DNA of 47,794 bases from Psychrobacter sp. bablab_jr014 (GCF_016464015.1 NZ_JACDXT010000040.1:1-47794); one strand, 5' to 3'. Numbered from the stretch's first letter, positions 26,385 to 36,487 are shown. Notes: generated by a model not told the origin, from the sequence alone. Translations and numbers: made by a program.

Positions 26385-27443
26385 TTACGATGAGTGTAGA
26401 AGCTGCTGCTCAGTAATCAGTGCCAGCAAGCGGGCAGCAACTTTCGCGCTGCGCTGGTCGATATCAAAGGCGGGATTAATCTCGGCGATGTCCGCGACTT
26501 TGACTTTACCTGTAGCAAAAAGATGCTGAATGCAGCGCTCGACAAAGGGCAGGGCGATACCATAAGCGGCAGGCGCGCTCACCCCAGGTACGATGGCAGC
26601 GGGGAAGCAGTCCATATCAATGGTCATATACAGCACGTCAATCTCTGCCATAAAGGCATCTATCTGAGCGGCAATCTTTGTCCACGGCTGCTCGGCGCAC
26701 GCTTCATCACTGATGATAGTGACTTGTAAATCCTCGGCGCGGTCAAACAAAGCAGCGGTATTAGAAAAACGGCTGACACCAATGCAGCAATAGTGAAACG
26801 GCTGTCCGTGCGCGTTTAAGTGCTCGCTAATCTGACGAAACGGCGTGCCAGAGGTCGCCATAGGTGCTTGACGTAAATCCAAATGCGCATCAAAATTTAA
26901 AATACCGATGCGTGGTAGTTGGTCGTTGTTTTTACGAGCATTGTTGTTATTTTCTTTATCGTTATTGACAGTTAAATGCTGCCATAAGCCTAAAAAGCTG
27001 CCGTAAGCAATGGCATGACCGCCGCCAAGACCGACCGCCAAACCGCCTTGATTAAGCACTTGCGTCATTGTGTCGGCGTATTGCTGCTGGGCGGTTTCTA
27101 GCACGTCATCGGACAGCGTATCCTCATCGAGACAGTGGATGTCGCCTGCATCGCCGAGCAGCTGTGCCAAAGCATTATCATCACTGTAGCGCTGCTGGAT
27201 TGCCGCTGTGATGGGCAGTTTGGCAAAGGCTTGGCGAATCATCGGCGGCGCGTCTTTTGCGCCCACACGTCCTTGATTGCGGCGCACCCCTTGGTCACAG
27301 GCAAAGCCTACGAGTCCGACCGCCTGTGCACTGTATGGCGCGGCGACTTGATACCAGTAGCGGGCGCGTGCGCTCTCAAAAGGCTCGGCGCGACCTGTCC
27401 AAAGATGGCTGTCCATCGCGCTCGTCTGTACGCTGATGCTCAT
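26385..27443 (-). CDS. hutG: Formimidoylglutamase (arginase family)
   Basis: HutG hydrolyses N-formimidoyl-L-glutamate to glutamate and formamide. The 352-residue ureohydrolase carries the binuclear manganese ligands in GLGGGHAIAYG, NFDAHLDLR and TIDMDCFPAAIVPG. A low-complexity Asn/Lys-rich insertion between the first two motifs (about residues 162-178) makes it longer than the typical 310-330 residues. With hutI next to it, this organism uses the one-step arginase-family route rather than the HutF/formylglutamate route. AAGGA lies nine bases upstream of the ATG. Confidence 0.94.
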   Translation of the reverse strand: MSISVQTSAMDSHLWTGRAEPFESARARYWYQVAAPYSAQAVGLVGFACDQGVRRNQGRVGAKDAPPMIRQAFAKLPITAAIQQRYSDDNALAQLLGDAGDIHCLDEDTLSDDVLETAQQQYADTMTQVLNQGGLAVGLGGGHAIAYGSFLGLWQHLTVNNDKENNNNARKNNDQLPRIGILNFDAHLDLRQAPMATSGTPFRQISEHLNAHGQPFHYCCIGVSRFSNTAALFDRAEDLQVTIISDEACAEQPWTKIAAQIDAFMAEIDVLYMTIDMDCFPAAIVPGVSAPAAYGIALPFVERCIQHLFATGKVKVADIAEINPAFDIDQRSAKVAARLLALITEQQLLHSS

Positions 27444-27533
27444 AAAGTGTTTCCTTATATTTTTGCTAAACCTATCCTAAGAGATAAACGCCAACGCGCA
27501 CTCTAAAAATAGCAATGCGCGTGGTGGTGAAGC

Positions 27534-29096
27534 TTAGCGGGCGTGATACCAATCGGCGCGCAGCGCTTGCCAATGCTCGGTGAGTGCGCCACTCATGACC
27601 AGCTGTTTTGCCGCTTCGATATCGGGGGCAAAGTAGCGGTCCTTGTCATAAAAACTCACCTCATCACGCAAGCGCTGATGCGCGGTATGTAGCGGTGTGG
27701 AGGTCGCAAGGTCGCGGTGAAAGTCGATGCCTTGCGCGGCGGCAAGCAGCTCAATACCGATGATGGTCGCGCTGTTATGTGCCATTTCAAAAAGACGGCG
27801 CGCGGCATAAGTCGCCATCGACACGTGGTCTTCTTGGTTGGCAGAAGTTGGAATACTGTCCACGCTGCCAGGGTGGGCGATGGATTTGTTTTCAGAAGCG
27901 AGCGCGGCGGCGGTCACGTGCGCAATCATAAAGCCTGAGTTGACGCCTGCATTCTCGACCAAAAATGGCGGTAAGCCTGACAAAGTGGCATCAATCAGCA
28001 GTGCCACACGGCGCTCAGACATCGCGCCAATCTCCGCAATCGCCAATGCTAAAATGTCAGCGGCGAACGCCACAGGCTCGGCATGGAAGTTACCGCCAGA
28101 AATCGCCACAGGACCGTCTTCATTATTAAAAATCAACGGGTTGTCCGTCACGGCGTTGGCTTCAATCAGCAAGGTGTTGCCCGCTTGATTGATAATGTCA
28201 AGACACGCGCCCATCACCTGTGGCTGACAGCGTAGGCAGTACGGGTCTTGTACTCGGCTGTCGTGGTCGCCTTGGTGCGAGGCGCGAATCTCGCTGCCTT
28301 CGATTAAGTGGCGGTGCGTCTTGGCAATCTGTATCTGTCCATGATGCCCGCGCACTTCGTGAATACGCGCATCAAACGGCGCGTCCGAGCCTTTTGCCGC
28401 ATCAATTGACAGTGAGCCGACCACGGTCGCGGACTCTAATAAATCTTGGGCTAAGAAATAACCGCGTAGGGCAAGGGCGGTCGAGACTTGCGTGCCATTA
28501 ATCAGTGCTAAGCCTTCTTTGGCTGCCAAAGTAATTGGCTCAATGCCTTTTGCCGCCAGTGCGTCCGCTGCCGCAACCGCTTCGCCATTGACGTACACAT
28601 CACCTTCACCCATCAAGGCTAGGGTCATGTGCGATAATGGCGCAAGATCCCCTGACGCGCCGACCGAACCTTTGGCAGGGATATTGGGAATGATGTCATT
28701 ATTAATCAGCGCCAGCAGACCATCAATCACTGCGCGGCGCACACCCGATACGCCTTGGGCGAGGCTGGCGACCTTCATGACCATAATCAGGCGCACCACG
28801 CCATCAGGCAGACGCTCACCTGTGCCGACCGAATGCGAAATAATCAAATTGCGCTGCAAAAGCTCCAACTGGTCATCGCTGATACGTGTCTTGGCAAGCA
28901 GACCAAAACCCGTATTGATGCCATAAGCGCTCTTATCACGGGCAATGATGGTCTGTACATTGGCGTGCGAGTCGTCAATCGCTGCATAAGCGCTCTCAGG
29001 CAGCGAGACGCGTACAGGCGCGTTATAAATGCGGCGCAGTTGGGCAAAGCTGATGTGTTTGGGGACAATCTCAAAGTGGTTGGTCTGCTCGGTCAT
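27534..29096 (-). CDS. hutH: Histidine ammonia-lyase
   Basis: HutH deaminates L-histidine to trans-urocanate. The 520-residue protein has the Ala-Ser-Gly triad that cyclises to the MIO electrophile in [14 protein letters not shown] and the conserved Tyr-containing YGINTGFG segment. The C-terminal half carries [11 protein letters not shown] and NQEDHVSMA. The open frame reaches back to 29192, but the ATG at 29096 has AGGAG seven bases upstream and gives the expected family length. It lies between the transporter gene and hutG, with a 293-bp leader that contains a hairpin. Confidence 0.96.
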   Translation of the reverse strand: MTEQTNHFEIVPKHISFAQLRRIYNAPVRVSLPESAYAAIDDSHANVQTIIARDKSAYGINTGFGLLAKTRISDDQLELLQRNLIISHSVGTGERLPDGVVRLIMVMKVASLAQGVSGVRRAVIDGLLALINNDIIPNIPAKGSVGASGDLAPLSHMTLALMGEGDVYVNGEAVAAADALAAKGIEPITLAAKEGLALINGTQVSTALALRGYFLAQDLLESATVVGSLSIDAAKGSDAPFDARIHEVRGHHGQIQIAKTHRHLIEGSEIRASHQGDHDSRVQDPYCLRCQPQVMGACLDIINQAGNTLLIEANAVTDNPLIFNNEDGPVAISGGNFHAEPVAFAADILALAIAEIGAMSERRVALLIDATLSGLPPFLVENAGVNSGFMIAHVTAAALASENKSIAHPGSVDSIPTSANQEDHVSMATYAARRLFEMAHNSATIIGIELLAAAQGIDFHRDLATSTPLHTAHQRLRDEVSFYDKDRYFAPDIEAAKQLVMSGALTEHWQALRADWYHAR

Positions 29097-29130
29097 GGTG
29101 GTGCTCCTGTCAGGTACTTTTTTGTGGGTG

Positions 29131-29147
29131 CGCCCGTGCTGCGGGCG
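29131..29147. other. Hairpin in the leader of hutH
   Basis: CGCCCG (29131-29136) pairs perfectly with CGGGCG (29142-29147) around a 5-nt loop, 35 bases upstream of the hutH start. On the minus strand it is not followed by a T tract, so it is not a clear terminator. Confidence 0.4.
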
Positions 29148-29389
29148 GTATATATTTTTGGCAAATAGGCGACGTTTAAGTGCGCTCCTCACTTGCCTGA
29201 TTTTTTATTAAAAATATGGGGGTTAAACGTTGCCGTTTTTCTTAACCACACCGTGTTTATTATCTGTTTTTTAAACTGGTGGTATGCGATTAGACGATAT
29301 TTTTCTTGCTTGCTGTGACGATGTCTGCAGAGGCTACGAAAAATACCGTCTCATCACGCCATATCAGCTGTATAAAGAATAAATTGTAT

Positions 29390-30847
29390 TTATCCCAACC
29401 AATGTAGCGCCAGTGCCAGCTGTCCAAACGCGCCCGCTAATACAATACTGAGCACCACGCGTTGAAACCAGATGACGACCATTTTACCAACCGATAGTGG
29501 AATCTCGGTGGCAAGGACGCAAGGAATCATCGCGGAGAAAAACAGCACGCTGCTAATCGAGATGACGCCCGCCACATAGCGCACCAAAATGTCCGCATCC
29601 GCCAGCAATAGCGCGGGTAAGAACATCTCTGCTAAGCCTGCCGACATGCCTTTTGCGGCTTCTAGCGGCTCAGGCATACCCGTCACGGCGGTAAAGGGAT
29701 ACAGCGCTAGGCCAATGATGTCAAAAACGGGTGTGTATTTGGCTAAGATAAGCCCTGTCAAACCCACGGCAATGATAGACGGCACAATCGCGGCTGCCAT
29801 CACCACGCCGTCACGGAAGTTTGACCACAAAATCTGTGGCAAATCGGTCGCACGGCGCGAGGTCGCTAAGCCCAAATCCCAAGCCGCTGCTAAGCGCTTG
29901 CCTTTATGGTTGTCCATTTCGGGGCGGTTGGACGTATCGTCGGCGCGGCTAATCGGTGGAATGCGTGCAGTAATGGCGGTCACGATAAAGGTAATCACGA
30001 GCGTCGACCAAAAGAACAGATTCCAAAATTCCATCAAGCCTAAAGTCTTGGCAACAATGACCATAAACGCGGCCGATACGGTCGAAAACCCTGTGGCAAT
30101 GATAATCGCCTCACGCGCCGAATATTGCTTTTGCAGATACACGCGGTTGGTAATCAATAAGCCAATCGAATAACTGCCAACAAAGGACGCCACCGCATCA
30201 ATCGCCGATGCGCCAGGGGTTTTCCAAATCGGTTTCATAATCGGCTGCATCAGTACGCCAAACATCTCGAGCAAGCCAAAGCCCACCAGAAATGCCAAAA
30301 TCAGCGCGCCAATTGGCACTATCATGCCCACAGGCAACGCCAATTTTTCAAACAAAAACGGCAGCATGTCCGCTTCCATCATAAAGGCGGGGGCAGTACC
30401 CGTGACGTATAATACCGCGAGCACTAAGCCCAAAACCTTAAACACGGTCAAAACAGTATTGGTCATGCTGGCACGCCATGACTTGTCAATAAAGGGCTTG
30501 GCAACGCCGTACAGCATCAATAAAAACAGCAACATCACCGCTAAAGTATGCTGCTGGCTGACCAAATAGGTCGCGCCGTGGTCGAATAAGATGGTGCTTT
30601 TACCGCCAATGGTAAACGGCACAAAAAACATCACCAGCCCAATGGCGCTAAACACAATTAATTGTACGATGCCGCGTGTCTTGGACAGTAACGGCGCGTC
30701 ATCCTCGAACGTATTTAGTGTCTCAGTGCTTGGCAAGATAGGCGCGCTTTTGAGCGGTGCGCCCTCAACTGCTACCTTTGAGGTATCCGCGTGTGCGTCT
30801 GTCTCGTTTGGCAGTGCGCTTTGGGAGCTTTGGCTGTTACTTTTCAT
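29390..30847 (-). CDS. YjiH family membrane transporter, probably for histidine or urocanate
   Basis: The 485-residue protein has a hydrophilic N-terminus of about 55 residues followed by roughly 10-11 membrane segments. Segments such as SYSIGLLITNRVYLQKQYSA and ATGFSTVSAAFMVIVAKTLG match the YjiH/nucleoside-recognition (Gate) domain family, of which some members sit in hut operons. It takes the place of the usual HutT or HutM permease between hutU and hutH, so import of histidine or urocanate is the natural inference, though substrate cannot be read from sequence. AGGAGG precedes the ATG by five bases, a strong ribosome-binding site. Confidence 0.83.
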   Translation of the reverse strand: MKSNSQSSQSALPNETDAHADTSKVAVEGAPLKSAPILPSTETLNTFEDDAPLLSKTRGIVQLIVFSAIGLVMFFVPFTIGGKSTILFDHGATYLVSQQHTLAVMLLFLLMLYGVAKPFIDKSWRASMTNTVLTVFKVLGLVLAVLYVTGTAPAFMMEADMLPFLFEKLALPVGMIVPIGALILAFLVGFGLLEMFGVLMQPIMKPIWKTPGASAIDAVASFVGSYSIGLLITNRVYLQKQYSAREAIIIATGFSTVSAAFMVIVAKTLGLMEFWNLFFWSTLVITFIVTAITARIPPISRADDTSNRPEMDNHKGKRLAAAWDLGLATSRRATDLPQILWSNFRDGVVMAAAIVPSIIAVGLTGLILAKYTPVFDIIGLALYPFTAVTGMPEPLEAAKGMSAGLAEMFLPALLLADADILVRYVAGVISISSVLFFSAMIPCVLATEIPLSVGKMVVIWFQRVVLSIVLAGAFGQLALALHWLG

Positions 30848-30898
30848 CTTATCCTCCTTGATAAGGGTATTCTAGGGACACGCCCTAGTAGCGACATA

Positions 30899-30929
30899 GC
30901 GTCTGTGAGCTTGTTGTCATCACAGACGC
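30899..30929. other. Perfect 10-bp hairpin between hutU and the transporter gene
   Basis: GCGTCTGTGA (30899-30908) and TCACAGACGC (30920-30929) form a perfect stem with an 11-nt loop inside the hut operon. There is no T tract on either strand. It could be an mRNA processing or stabilising hairpin. Confidence 0.5.
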
Positions 30930-30957
30930 GAGCGCTTTGCTGAGCTACGGCTGATTA

Positions 30958-32658
30958 TCAGTCAATCATCGGTAAGTTTAAGCCGTAGTCTTTTGCCGTT
31001 TTAATCGCCAGCTCGTAGCCTGCATCCGCATGACGCATAACACCTGAGCCGCAATCATTGACCAGCACGCGCGCCAGACGTTTCTCTGCCGCTTCTGTAC
31101 CGTCCGCGACGATGACCATACCTGAATGCTGCGAGTAGCCCATGCCCACACCGCCGCCGTGATGTAGGGATACCCACGTCGCGCCGCCTGCCACGTTGAG
31201 CATACCGTTTAAGAGTGCCCAATCCGACACCGCGTCCGAGCCGTCTTTCATGCTTTCGGTCTCGCGATTAGGGCTGGCGACCGAGCCTGTATCTAAGTGG
31301 TCGCGACCGATAACGATTGGGCCTTTTAGCTCGCCATTTTTGACCATTTCGTTAAAGGCAAGCCCTGCTTTGTCGCGCTCTCCCAGTCCTAACCAGCAGA
31401 TACGTGCAGGCAAGCCTTGGAACTGAATGCGTTCTTTTGCCATATCCAGCCAGCGGTGTACGTGGGTGTTTTCGGGGAACAGCTCTTTGATTTTTTGGTC
31501 GGTCTTATAGATGTCTTCTGGGTCGCCAGACAGCGCCACCCAGCGGAATGGGCCTTTACCTTGGCAGAACAGCGGGCGAATATAGGCAGGGACAAAGCCT
31601 GGGAAGTCAAAGGCATTCTTGACGCCTTCATCAAACGCTACTTGGCGAATGTTGTTGCCGTAATCAGTAGCAGGCACGCCCATGTCTTGAAAGTCCAAAA
31701 TCGCTTGTACGTGTACCGCGCATGATTGTGCCGCGTCTATGGTCAGTTTGTCATGTTGGCTTGGGTCGTCTTGCGCCGCTTTCCATTCCTCCACACTCCA
31801 GCCGCTTGGCAGATAGCCATTGATGAGGTCGTGCGCTGAGGTTTGGTCGGTGACCAAGTCAGGCTTCAAGCCGCCGTTTTGGGCGCGTTTGACCATTTCT
31901 GGCAAGATGTCTGCCGCGTTGCCAAGAAGCGCGATAGAAATGGCTTCACCTGCTTTGGTGTGCTGTTCAATCAATTCATACGCGTGGTCGAGGTCGCGTG
32001 CTTGCTTGTCCACGTAGCCAGTACGCAGACGAAAATCAATGCTTGATTGCTGGCATTCGATGTTCAGTGAGGTTGCGCCTGCAAAGGTCGCGGCTAACGG
32101 CTGCGCGCCGCCCATACCACCCAAACCTGCGGTCAAAATCCAGCGTCCGCTCCAGCTACCGTCATAATGCTGGCGACCTGCTTCGGCAAAGGTTTCGTAC
32201 GTGCCTTGGACGATGCCTTGCGTACCGATATAAATCCAGCTGCCCGCGGTCATCTGTCCATACATAAATAAGTCTTTGCGGTCGAGCTCATTAAAGTGTG
32301 ACCACGTTGCCCAGCGGGGCACAAGGTTTGAGTTGGCAATCAACACACGCGGCGCATCGCTGTGTGTTTGGAATACGCCAACAGGTTTGCCCGATTGCAC
32401 AAGTAAGGTTTGGTCGTCTTCGAGCTCTTTTAATGAGGCCAAGATTTGGTCGTAGCTTTCCCAGTTACGTGCCGCACGCCCAATGCCGCCATACACCACG
32501 AGGCTTTTTGGATTTTCTGCCACATCGGGGTGTAGGTTGTTTTGTAGCATACGATAGGGCGCTTCGGTCAGCCAGCTTTTGCAATTGAGCGTCGTGCCTG
32601 TTGGGGCTTTGATTTCTCGGCTCTCGTCACGGCGGGTATAGGTGGTGTGCTTGGTCAT
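30958..32658 (-). CDS. hutU: Urocanate hydratase
   Basis: Urocanase converts urocanate to 4-imidazolone-5-propionate using tightly bound NAD+ as an electrophile. The 566-residue product has the NAD-interacting segments ([31 protein letters not shown]), the [15 protein letters not shown] loop, and the active-site segment [15 protein letters not shown] with its conserved Cys and His. Length and motifs match the family throughout. Of two nearby start codons I chose 32658, because AAGGA stands six bases before it and overlaps the upstream one. It heads the hut operon and is divergent from hutC, with a HutC operator candidate 68 bp upstream. Confidence 0.97.
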   Translation of the reverse strand: MTKHTTYTRRDESREIKAPTGTTLNCKSWLTEAPYRMLQNNLHPDVAENPKSLVVYGGIGRAARNWESYDQILASLKELEDDQTLLVQSGKPVGVFQTHSDAPRVLIANSNLVPRWATWSHFNELDRKDLFMYGQMTAGSWIYIGTQGIVQGTYETFAEAGRQHYDGSWSGRWILTAGLGGMGGAQPLAATFAGATSLNIECQQSSIDFRLRTGYVDKQARDLDHAYELIEQHTKAGEAISIALLGNAADILPEMVKRAQNGGLKPDLVTDQTSAHDLINGYLPSGWSVEEWKAAQDDPSQHDKLTIDAAQSCAVHVQAILDFQDMGVPATDYGNNIRQVAFDEGVKNAFDFPGFVPAYIRPLFCQGKGPFRWVALSGDPEDIYKTDQKIKELFPENTHVHRWLDMAKERIQFQGLPARICWLGLGERDKAGLAFNEMVKNGELKGPIVIGRDHLDTGSVASPNRETESMKDGSDAVSDWALLNGMLNVAGGATWVSLHHGGGVGMGYSQHSGMVIVADGTEAAEKRLARVLVNDCGSGVMRHADAGYELAIKTAKDYGLNLPMID

Positions 32659-32725
32659 AATCATTCCTTAATCACATGAGGGGCAAATCGTGAGCAGCAA
32701 ACGTGGCTGCCTGTTCCATAACTTT

Positions 32726-32741
32726 ATTTGTATATACAAAT
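32726..32741. promoter_or_regulatory. Probable HutC operator
   Basis: A perfect 16-bp palindrome with core TTGTATATACAA lies in the intergenic region shared by hutU and hutC. On the minus strand a TTGATA -35-like hexamer directly abuts it (32742-32747), so bound HutC would block hutU transcription. The core fits the TGTATA-type dyad described for HutC; this is a reading by eye. Confidence 0.78.
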
Positions 32742-32887
32742 TATCAAGGAAAAAGACGCTATGCAAGCATTTTTTTAAATTTTTAGTACGGTTTTGTCTT
32801 AACTTTTGCAAAATCGGCATGAGTGATAAGTAAAACATGACCATTTGCCGTGCTATGATAAGTTTATTTACGCAAAACGAGCCTGCC

Positions 32888-33649
32888 ATGACCAAGAGCA
32901 AACCCATGCCTGCGTATCAACGCATCAAACAAGCCATTTTGAACAATATTCATCAAGGAACGTGGGCCGCAGGCACGGCCATATCGACTGAAATGGCGCT
33001 CGCAGAGGAGTTTGGCGTCTCGCGCATGACCGTAAATCGTGCGCTCAAAGAGCTGAGCGAAGAGCGAGTATTAGAGCGTCGCCAAGGTTCAGGCACATTT
33101 GTGGCGCAGCAGCAGTTCAATCACACTTTCGTCGAGGTGCGTAACATCGCTGAGGATTTAAAATCGGCCAACCGCGCCTATGAAGCAAAAGTGATGTCCA
33201 AGCGCGTCTTGACCAAAGCCATGCTCAGTGAGTCACTACGCCAGCACTTTCACATTGACGAAAAGGGTAAAGGCAGAAAAGCTAAGAAAAATGAGACGGT
33301 CGATACCGAGGCGGTACTGTATGAGGTCAAAATTCTGCATATCGCTGATGGCGAGCCGATTCAATTAGAGGAGCGCTGGGTCGATACCAAGCGCGTTCCG
33401 CAGTTTATTGAGCAAGATTTTACCGTGGTTAATACCAGTGATTATTTGGTCGCAGAAGTTCCATTAGAGCGTGGCAGCTATACCATCAGTGCGCAGCCCG
33501 CCAATGACGAGATTGCCGATGCGCTGAATATTGCGCCGCAGTCGCCGACCCTCGTACTGTGCCGTCAGACGTATTCAGCGGGACAAACCGTGACTGTAGT
33601 GCGCATGTGGCATGCAGGCGACCGCTATCAGTTCTCAGGCGAGCTGTAG
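32888..33649 (+). CDS. hutC: Histidine-utilisation repressor HutC (GntR family)
   Basis: HutC represses hut genes until urocanate binds. The 253-residue protein has an N-terminal GntR winged helix-turn-helix (about residues 8-75), with LAEEFGVSRMTVNRALKEL as the recognition helix region and RRQGSGTFVA as the wing. A C-terminal UTRA ligand-binding domain (about residues 95-250) ends in the typical VRMWHAGDRYQFSGEL. It contains a Lys-rich insertion (KGKGRKAKKNE) around residue 140. The start at 32888 begins the protein just before the DNA-binding domain; the frame is open to 32837. It is divergent from the hut operon and probably regulates it through the palindrome between them. Confidence 0.94.
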   Translation: MTKSKPMPAYQRIKQAILNNIHQGTWAAGTAISTEMALAEEFGVSRMTVNRALKELSEERVLERRQGSGTFVAQQQFNHTFVEVRNIAEDLKSANRAYEAKVMSKRVLTKAMLSESLRQHFHIDEKGKGRKAKKNETVDTEAVLYEVKILHIADGEPIQLEERWVDTKRVPQFIEQDFTVVNTSDYLVAEVPLERGSYTISAQPANDEIADALNIAPQSPTLVLCRQTYSAGQTVTVVRMWHAGDRYQFSGEL

Positions 33650-34015
33650 CGCCTGCGCTCAGTTGCGTATGCAATAGGTCACCACGAATGGGTGACTGCC
33701 ATCATAGCCGTCATACACAATGACCACACGCAATCGCAACGGAGAGACGCAGCCATTTTCCGTTATAGTCAATTCTATCTGTATTTAAAACAAAAACAGA
33801 GCAAAACAGCGCGCTTGTGTCGCTGCTGTCATGCAGTGTTTTTGTCATTGACTATTGAAAAATACTGCTGTTGCCCTTAGATTGTGCAGCCACATGCACA
33901 GACTATTATTCGACCTATCGCTCAGCGGCTGATGAGCGCTCGATGCTTTATCATCCAAATATTGAGCGCTTAATCGCTATAGCAATGGGTTTACTGATTA
34001 ATACAAGGATTTCTC
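33650..34015. other. 366-bp intergenic region between hutC and the amino acid ABC transporter
   Basis: No gene is supported here. It contains a small hairpin (GTCACC and GGTGAC around 33678-33696) and an inverted-repeat element (33765-33855). The promoter of the transporter operon should lie between that element and 34015. A short plus-strand frame starting at 33871 runs into the transporter gene and looks spurious. Confidence 0.5.
33765..33855. repeat. Short MITE-like element with ATAGTCAAT ends
   Basis: ATAGTCAAT at 33765-33773 is matched by its exact complement ATTGACTAT at 33847-33855, giving a 91-bp element with 9-bp terminal inverted repeats, AT-rich ends and no coding capacity. Only one copy is present, so its mobility is inferred from form. 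Confidence 0.45.
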
Positions 34016-34849
34016 ATGAAACGTCGTTATTTAACCCTACTGCCCATTATTGCAGGCAGCGCTTTACTTGCCGCTTGTAACCAATCAGGCAACACCGATA
34101 CCGCTGCGGACGCCAGCAAAGACGCGGGTTCTGATTTATTGCAGCGCATTGACAATGGCGGCACGATTACTGTTGGTACTGAGGGCACATATCCTCCGTT
34201 TACCTATCATGATGAAAGTGGCAAGTTGACAGGCTATGATGTCGAAGTCACCCGCGCTGTCGCCGATAAATTGGGCGTGGATGTTGACTTTAAAGAAACT
34301 CAGTGGGACGCAATGCTGGCAGGTCTGGATTCAGAGCGCTTTGATATGGTTGCCAACCAAGTGGCCTTGACCACACCTGAGCGTGAAGCCAAATACGACA
34401 AATCAACCGCCTACAGCTGGTCGGGTGCGGTGGTACTGGCGAAAAAAGAAGACAACCGCTACAACGCTTGGGAGTCTATCAAAGGTCTAAGATCAGCGCA
34501 GTCGCTTAGCAGCAACTATGGTGAGTTGGCAGAAAAATACGGCGCGACCGTCGTACCTGTAGACGGCATGGCGCAAGCGGTTGAGCTGGTCAAACAAGAC
34601 CGTGCTGACTTGACCATGAACGATGAACTTGCTGTCCTTGATTACTTGAAAAAGACGCCAAACAGCGGACTTGAGATTAAACTCAAAGCGCCAGCAGCAG
34701 AAAAAACAGGCTCAGGCATCATCTTGCGTAAAGGCAACGAAGATGTGCTTAACAAAATCAATGACGCTATGGCAGAGCTAGAGCAAGACGGCACACTGAC
34801 CAAAATCAGTGAAGAATTCTTTGGCGCTGACATAAGCAAGCAAAACTAA
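34016..34849 (+). CDS. tcyJ: Amino acid ABC transporter substrate-binding lipoprotein, probably cystine
   Basis: The 277-residue protein is a family 3 solute-binding protein for polar amino acids, related to E. coli FliY/TcyJ. A signal peptide ends at the lipobox LLAAC (Cys21), so it is lipid-anchored rather than free in the periplasm. The binding-domain motifs are clear: [30 protein letters not shown] and [14 protein letters not shown]. The stop codon overlaps the ATG of the permease gene, showing translational coupling. Substrate is inferred from the close resemblance of the neighbouring permease to YecS/TcyL; other amino acids are possible. Confidence 0.85.
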   Translation: MKRRYLTLLPIIAGSALLAACNQSGNTDTAADASKDAGSDLLQRIDNGGTITVGTEGTYPPFTYHDESGKLTGYDVEVTRAVADKLGVDVDFKETQWDAMLAGLDSERFDMVANQVALTTPEREAKYDKSTAYSWSGAVVLAKKEDNRYNAWESIKGLRSAQSLSSNYGELAEKYGATVVPVDGMAQAVELVKQDRADLTMNDELAVLDYLKKTPNSGLEIKLKAPAAEKTGSGIILRKGNEDVLNKINDAMAELEQDGTLTKISEEFFGADISKQN

Positions 34850-35571
34850 TGACGTGGCTTACTGACCTGCTGGCCGTCCTGCCGTTTATGACGCCTGATC
34901 GGGCAGAGATTGTCATTAATTCGTTTTGGCCGATGCTCAAAGGCGGTATCTATTATTCGATACCGCTTGCGCTCGTCTCCTTTGCTATCGGTATGTGTAT
35001 TGCGCTTCTTGTGGCGCTGGTGCGCATCGTACCGCGTAGCAGTTGGTGGCACGAAATTTTGTATCGTGTGGCGCGGGTGTACGTGTCTGCCATTCGCGGG
35101 ACGCCGATGCTGGTGCAGCTGTTTATTATCTTTTACGGTCTGCCCAATGTCGGCATCAAGCTCGACCCGTTTCCCTCCGCGATTATTGCCTTTTCGTTGA
35201 ACATCGGCGCGTATGCGTCTGAGACGGTGCGTGCCTCTATTCTGTCCATTCCGAAAGGACAGTGGGAAGCAGGATCGACCGTCGGCATGACCTATTTGCA
35301 GACTTTTCGCCATGTGATTCTGCCACAAGCACTGCGCGTGTCTGTGCCGCCGTTGTCCAACACCTTTATTGGTCTCGTTAAAGAAACCTCGCTAGCGTCG
35401 CTGGTACTGGTCACCGAGCTGTTTAAACAAGCGCAGATTATCACCGCCCGTAACTATGAGTTTATGCTGGTGTATACCGAAGCGGCATTTATCTATTGGG
35501 GCATTTGCTTGTTCTTAAGCTTCTTGCAAGGCAAGCTTGAGACCCGTCTCGACCGCTATGTGGCAAAATAA
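34849..35571 (+). CDS. tcyL: Amino acid ABC transporter permease, cystine type
   Basis: The 240-residue HisM/YecS-type permease has about five membrane segments and the cytoplasmic coupling motif [24 protein letters not shown] (EAA loop; about residues 140-163) that contacts the ATPase. [24 protein letters not shown] is typical of the YecS/TcyL group. It overlaps the binding-protein gene by one base and is followed by the ATPase gene 48 bp later, a complete three-gene importer. Confidence 0.88.
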   Translation: MTWLTDLLAVLPFMTPDRAEIVINSFWPMLKGGIYYSIPLALVSFAIGMCIALLVALVRIVPRSSWWHEILYRVARVYVSAIRGTPMLVQLFIIFYGLPNVGIKLDPFPSAIIAFSLNIGAYASETVRASILSIPKGQWEAGSTVGMTYLQTFRHVILPQALRVSVPPLSNTFIGLVKETSLASLVLVTELFKQAQIITARNYEFMLVYTEAAFIYWGICLFLSFLQGKLETRLDRYVAK

Positions 35572-35619
35572 CGCGAAGGCGTCACGCTTGGCGTTATTGG
35601 TACAACGATAGGAATGGCT

Positions 35620-36363
35620 ATGATTCAGATCAAAAATATTCACAAAGCCTTTGGCGATAACGAGGTGTTAAAGGGCATTGATTTAACGGTCAATAAAGGC
35701 AACGTGGTGGTGATTTTAGGGCCATCAGGCTCGGGGAAAACCACCTTTTTGCGTTGTCTAAACGCGCTTGAGATTCCAGACCAAGGCACAATCAACTTCG
35801 ATGATGGCAGTTTGAGCGTGGACTTTGCCACTAAGCCCAATAAAAAAACGCTCACCGCGCTGCAGCGCAAGTCGGGCATGGTGTTTCAGTCGTACAATCT
35901 GTTTCCGCATAAGACCGCGATTGAAAACTTGATGCTCGGGCCTGTCGTGGTACAGGGTAAAAACAAAGCCGAGATGCGTAAAGAGGCACTGAGTTTGCTT
36001 GAAAAGGTAGGTCTTGCAGACAAGGCGGAGTTGTATCCGTTTCAGCTCTCAGGCGGACAGCAGCAGCGTATCGGTATTGCCCGCGCACTGGCGATTGAGC
36101 CTGATTTGCTGCTCTTTGATGAGCCAACCAGCGCCCTTGACCCTGAGCTGGTGCAAGATGTGCTCGCGACCATGAAGCAGCTGGCGTCCGAAGGCTGGAC
36201 GATGGTGGTGGTCACGCACGAGATTAACTTTGCCCGTGACGTTGCTGACCACGTGGTCTTGATGGAAGGCGGCTATGTGGTCGAAGAGGGCAGCGCCAAG
36301 CAACTGTTTGAAGACTCCAAGCATCCGCGTACGCAGGCGTTTTTGCAGCGTATCAGTGAGTAA
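35620..36363 (+). CDS. tcyN: Amino acid ABC transporter ATP-binding protein, cystine type
   Basis: The 247-residue ATPase has all ABC motifs: Walker A GPSGSGKTT, Q loop VFQSYNLFPHKT, signature LSGGQQQRIGIARAL, Walker B LLLFDEPTSALDPE and the switch His in VVTHEINFA. The ATG at 35620 is preferred over the one at 35614, because AGGA is six to seven bases upstream of the former and touches the latter. It drives import through the permease encoded just upstream and ends 57 bp before a terminator. Confidence 0.9.
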   Translation: MIQIKNIHKAFGDNEVLKGIDLTVNKGNVVVILGPSGSGKTTFLRCLNALEIPDQGTINFDDGSLSVDFATKPNKKTLTALQRKSGMVFQSYNLFPHKTAIENLMLGPVVVQGKNKAEMRKEALSLLEKVGLADKAELYPFQLSGGQQQRIGIARALAIEPDLLLFDEPTSALDPELVQDVLATMKQLASEGWTMVVVTHEINFARDVADHVVLMEGGYVVEEGSAKQLFEDSKHPRTQAFLQRISE

Positions 36364-36420
36364 CGATTGCGCTCTTTGCTAACCGCGCTTTTGCTAACAG
36401 TGCCCTAGACAACCCGCCAT

Positions 36421-36457
36421 AAAAAGCCCCCATACCGTGAAGGATGGGGGCTTTTTT
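36421..36457. terminator. Bidirectional terminator between tcyN and trpG
   Basis: A 13-bp stem (AAAAAGCCCCCAT at 36421-36433 with ATGGGGGCTTTTT at 36444-36456) with a 10-nt loop and A/T tracts lies between convergent genes. Confidence 0.92.
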
Positions 36458-36487
36458 ATGCGTTTTTATTTTTAGCATATTTTTTAA

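Noticed and set aside
28220..29168. Long plus-strand open frames opposite hutH
   Set aside because: They are antisense frames in a GC-richer gene with strong codon bias; none has a recognisable domain or ribosome-binding site.
30872..30888. CTAGGG/CCCTAG palindrome as a complete MITE or terminator
   Set aside because: Only one TAGGGCGTGTC-like end is present, the other arm is missing, and there is no T tract.
33871..34080. Short plus-strand ORF overlapping the start of the amino acid transporter operon
   Set aside because: It overlaps the signal peptide region of the binding-protein gene in another frame and shows no domain.
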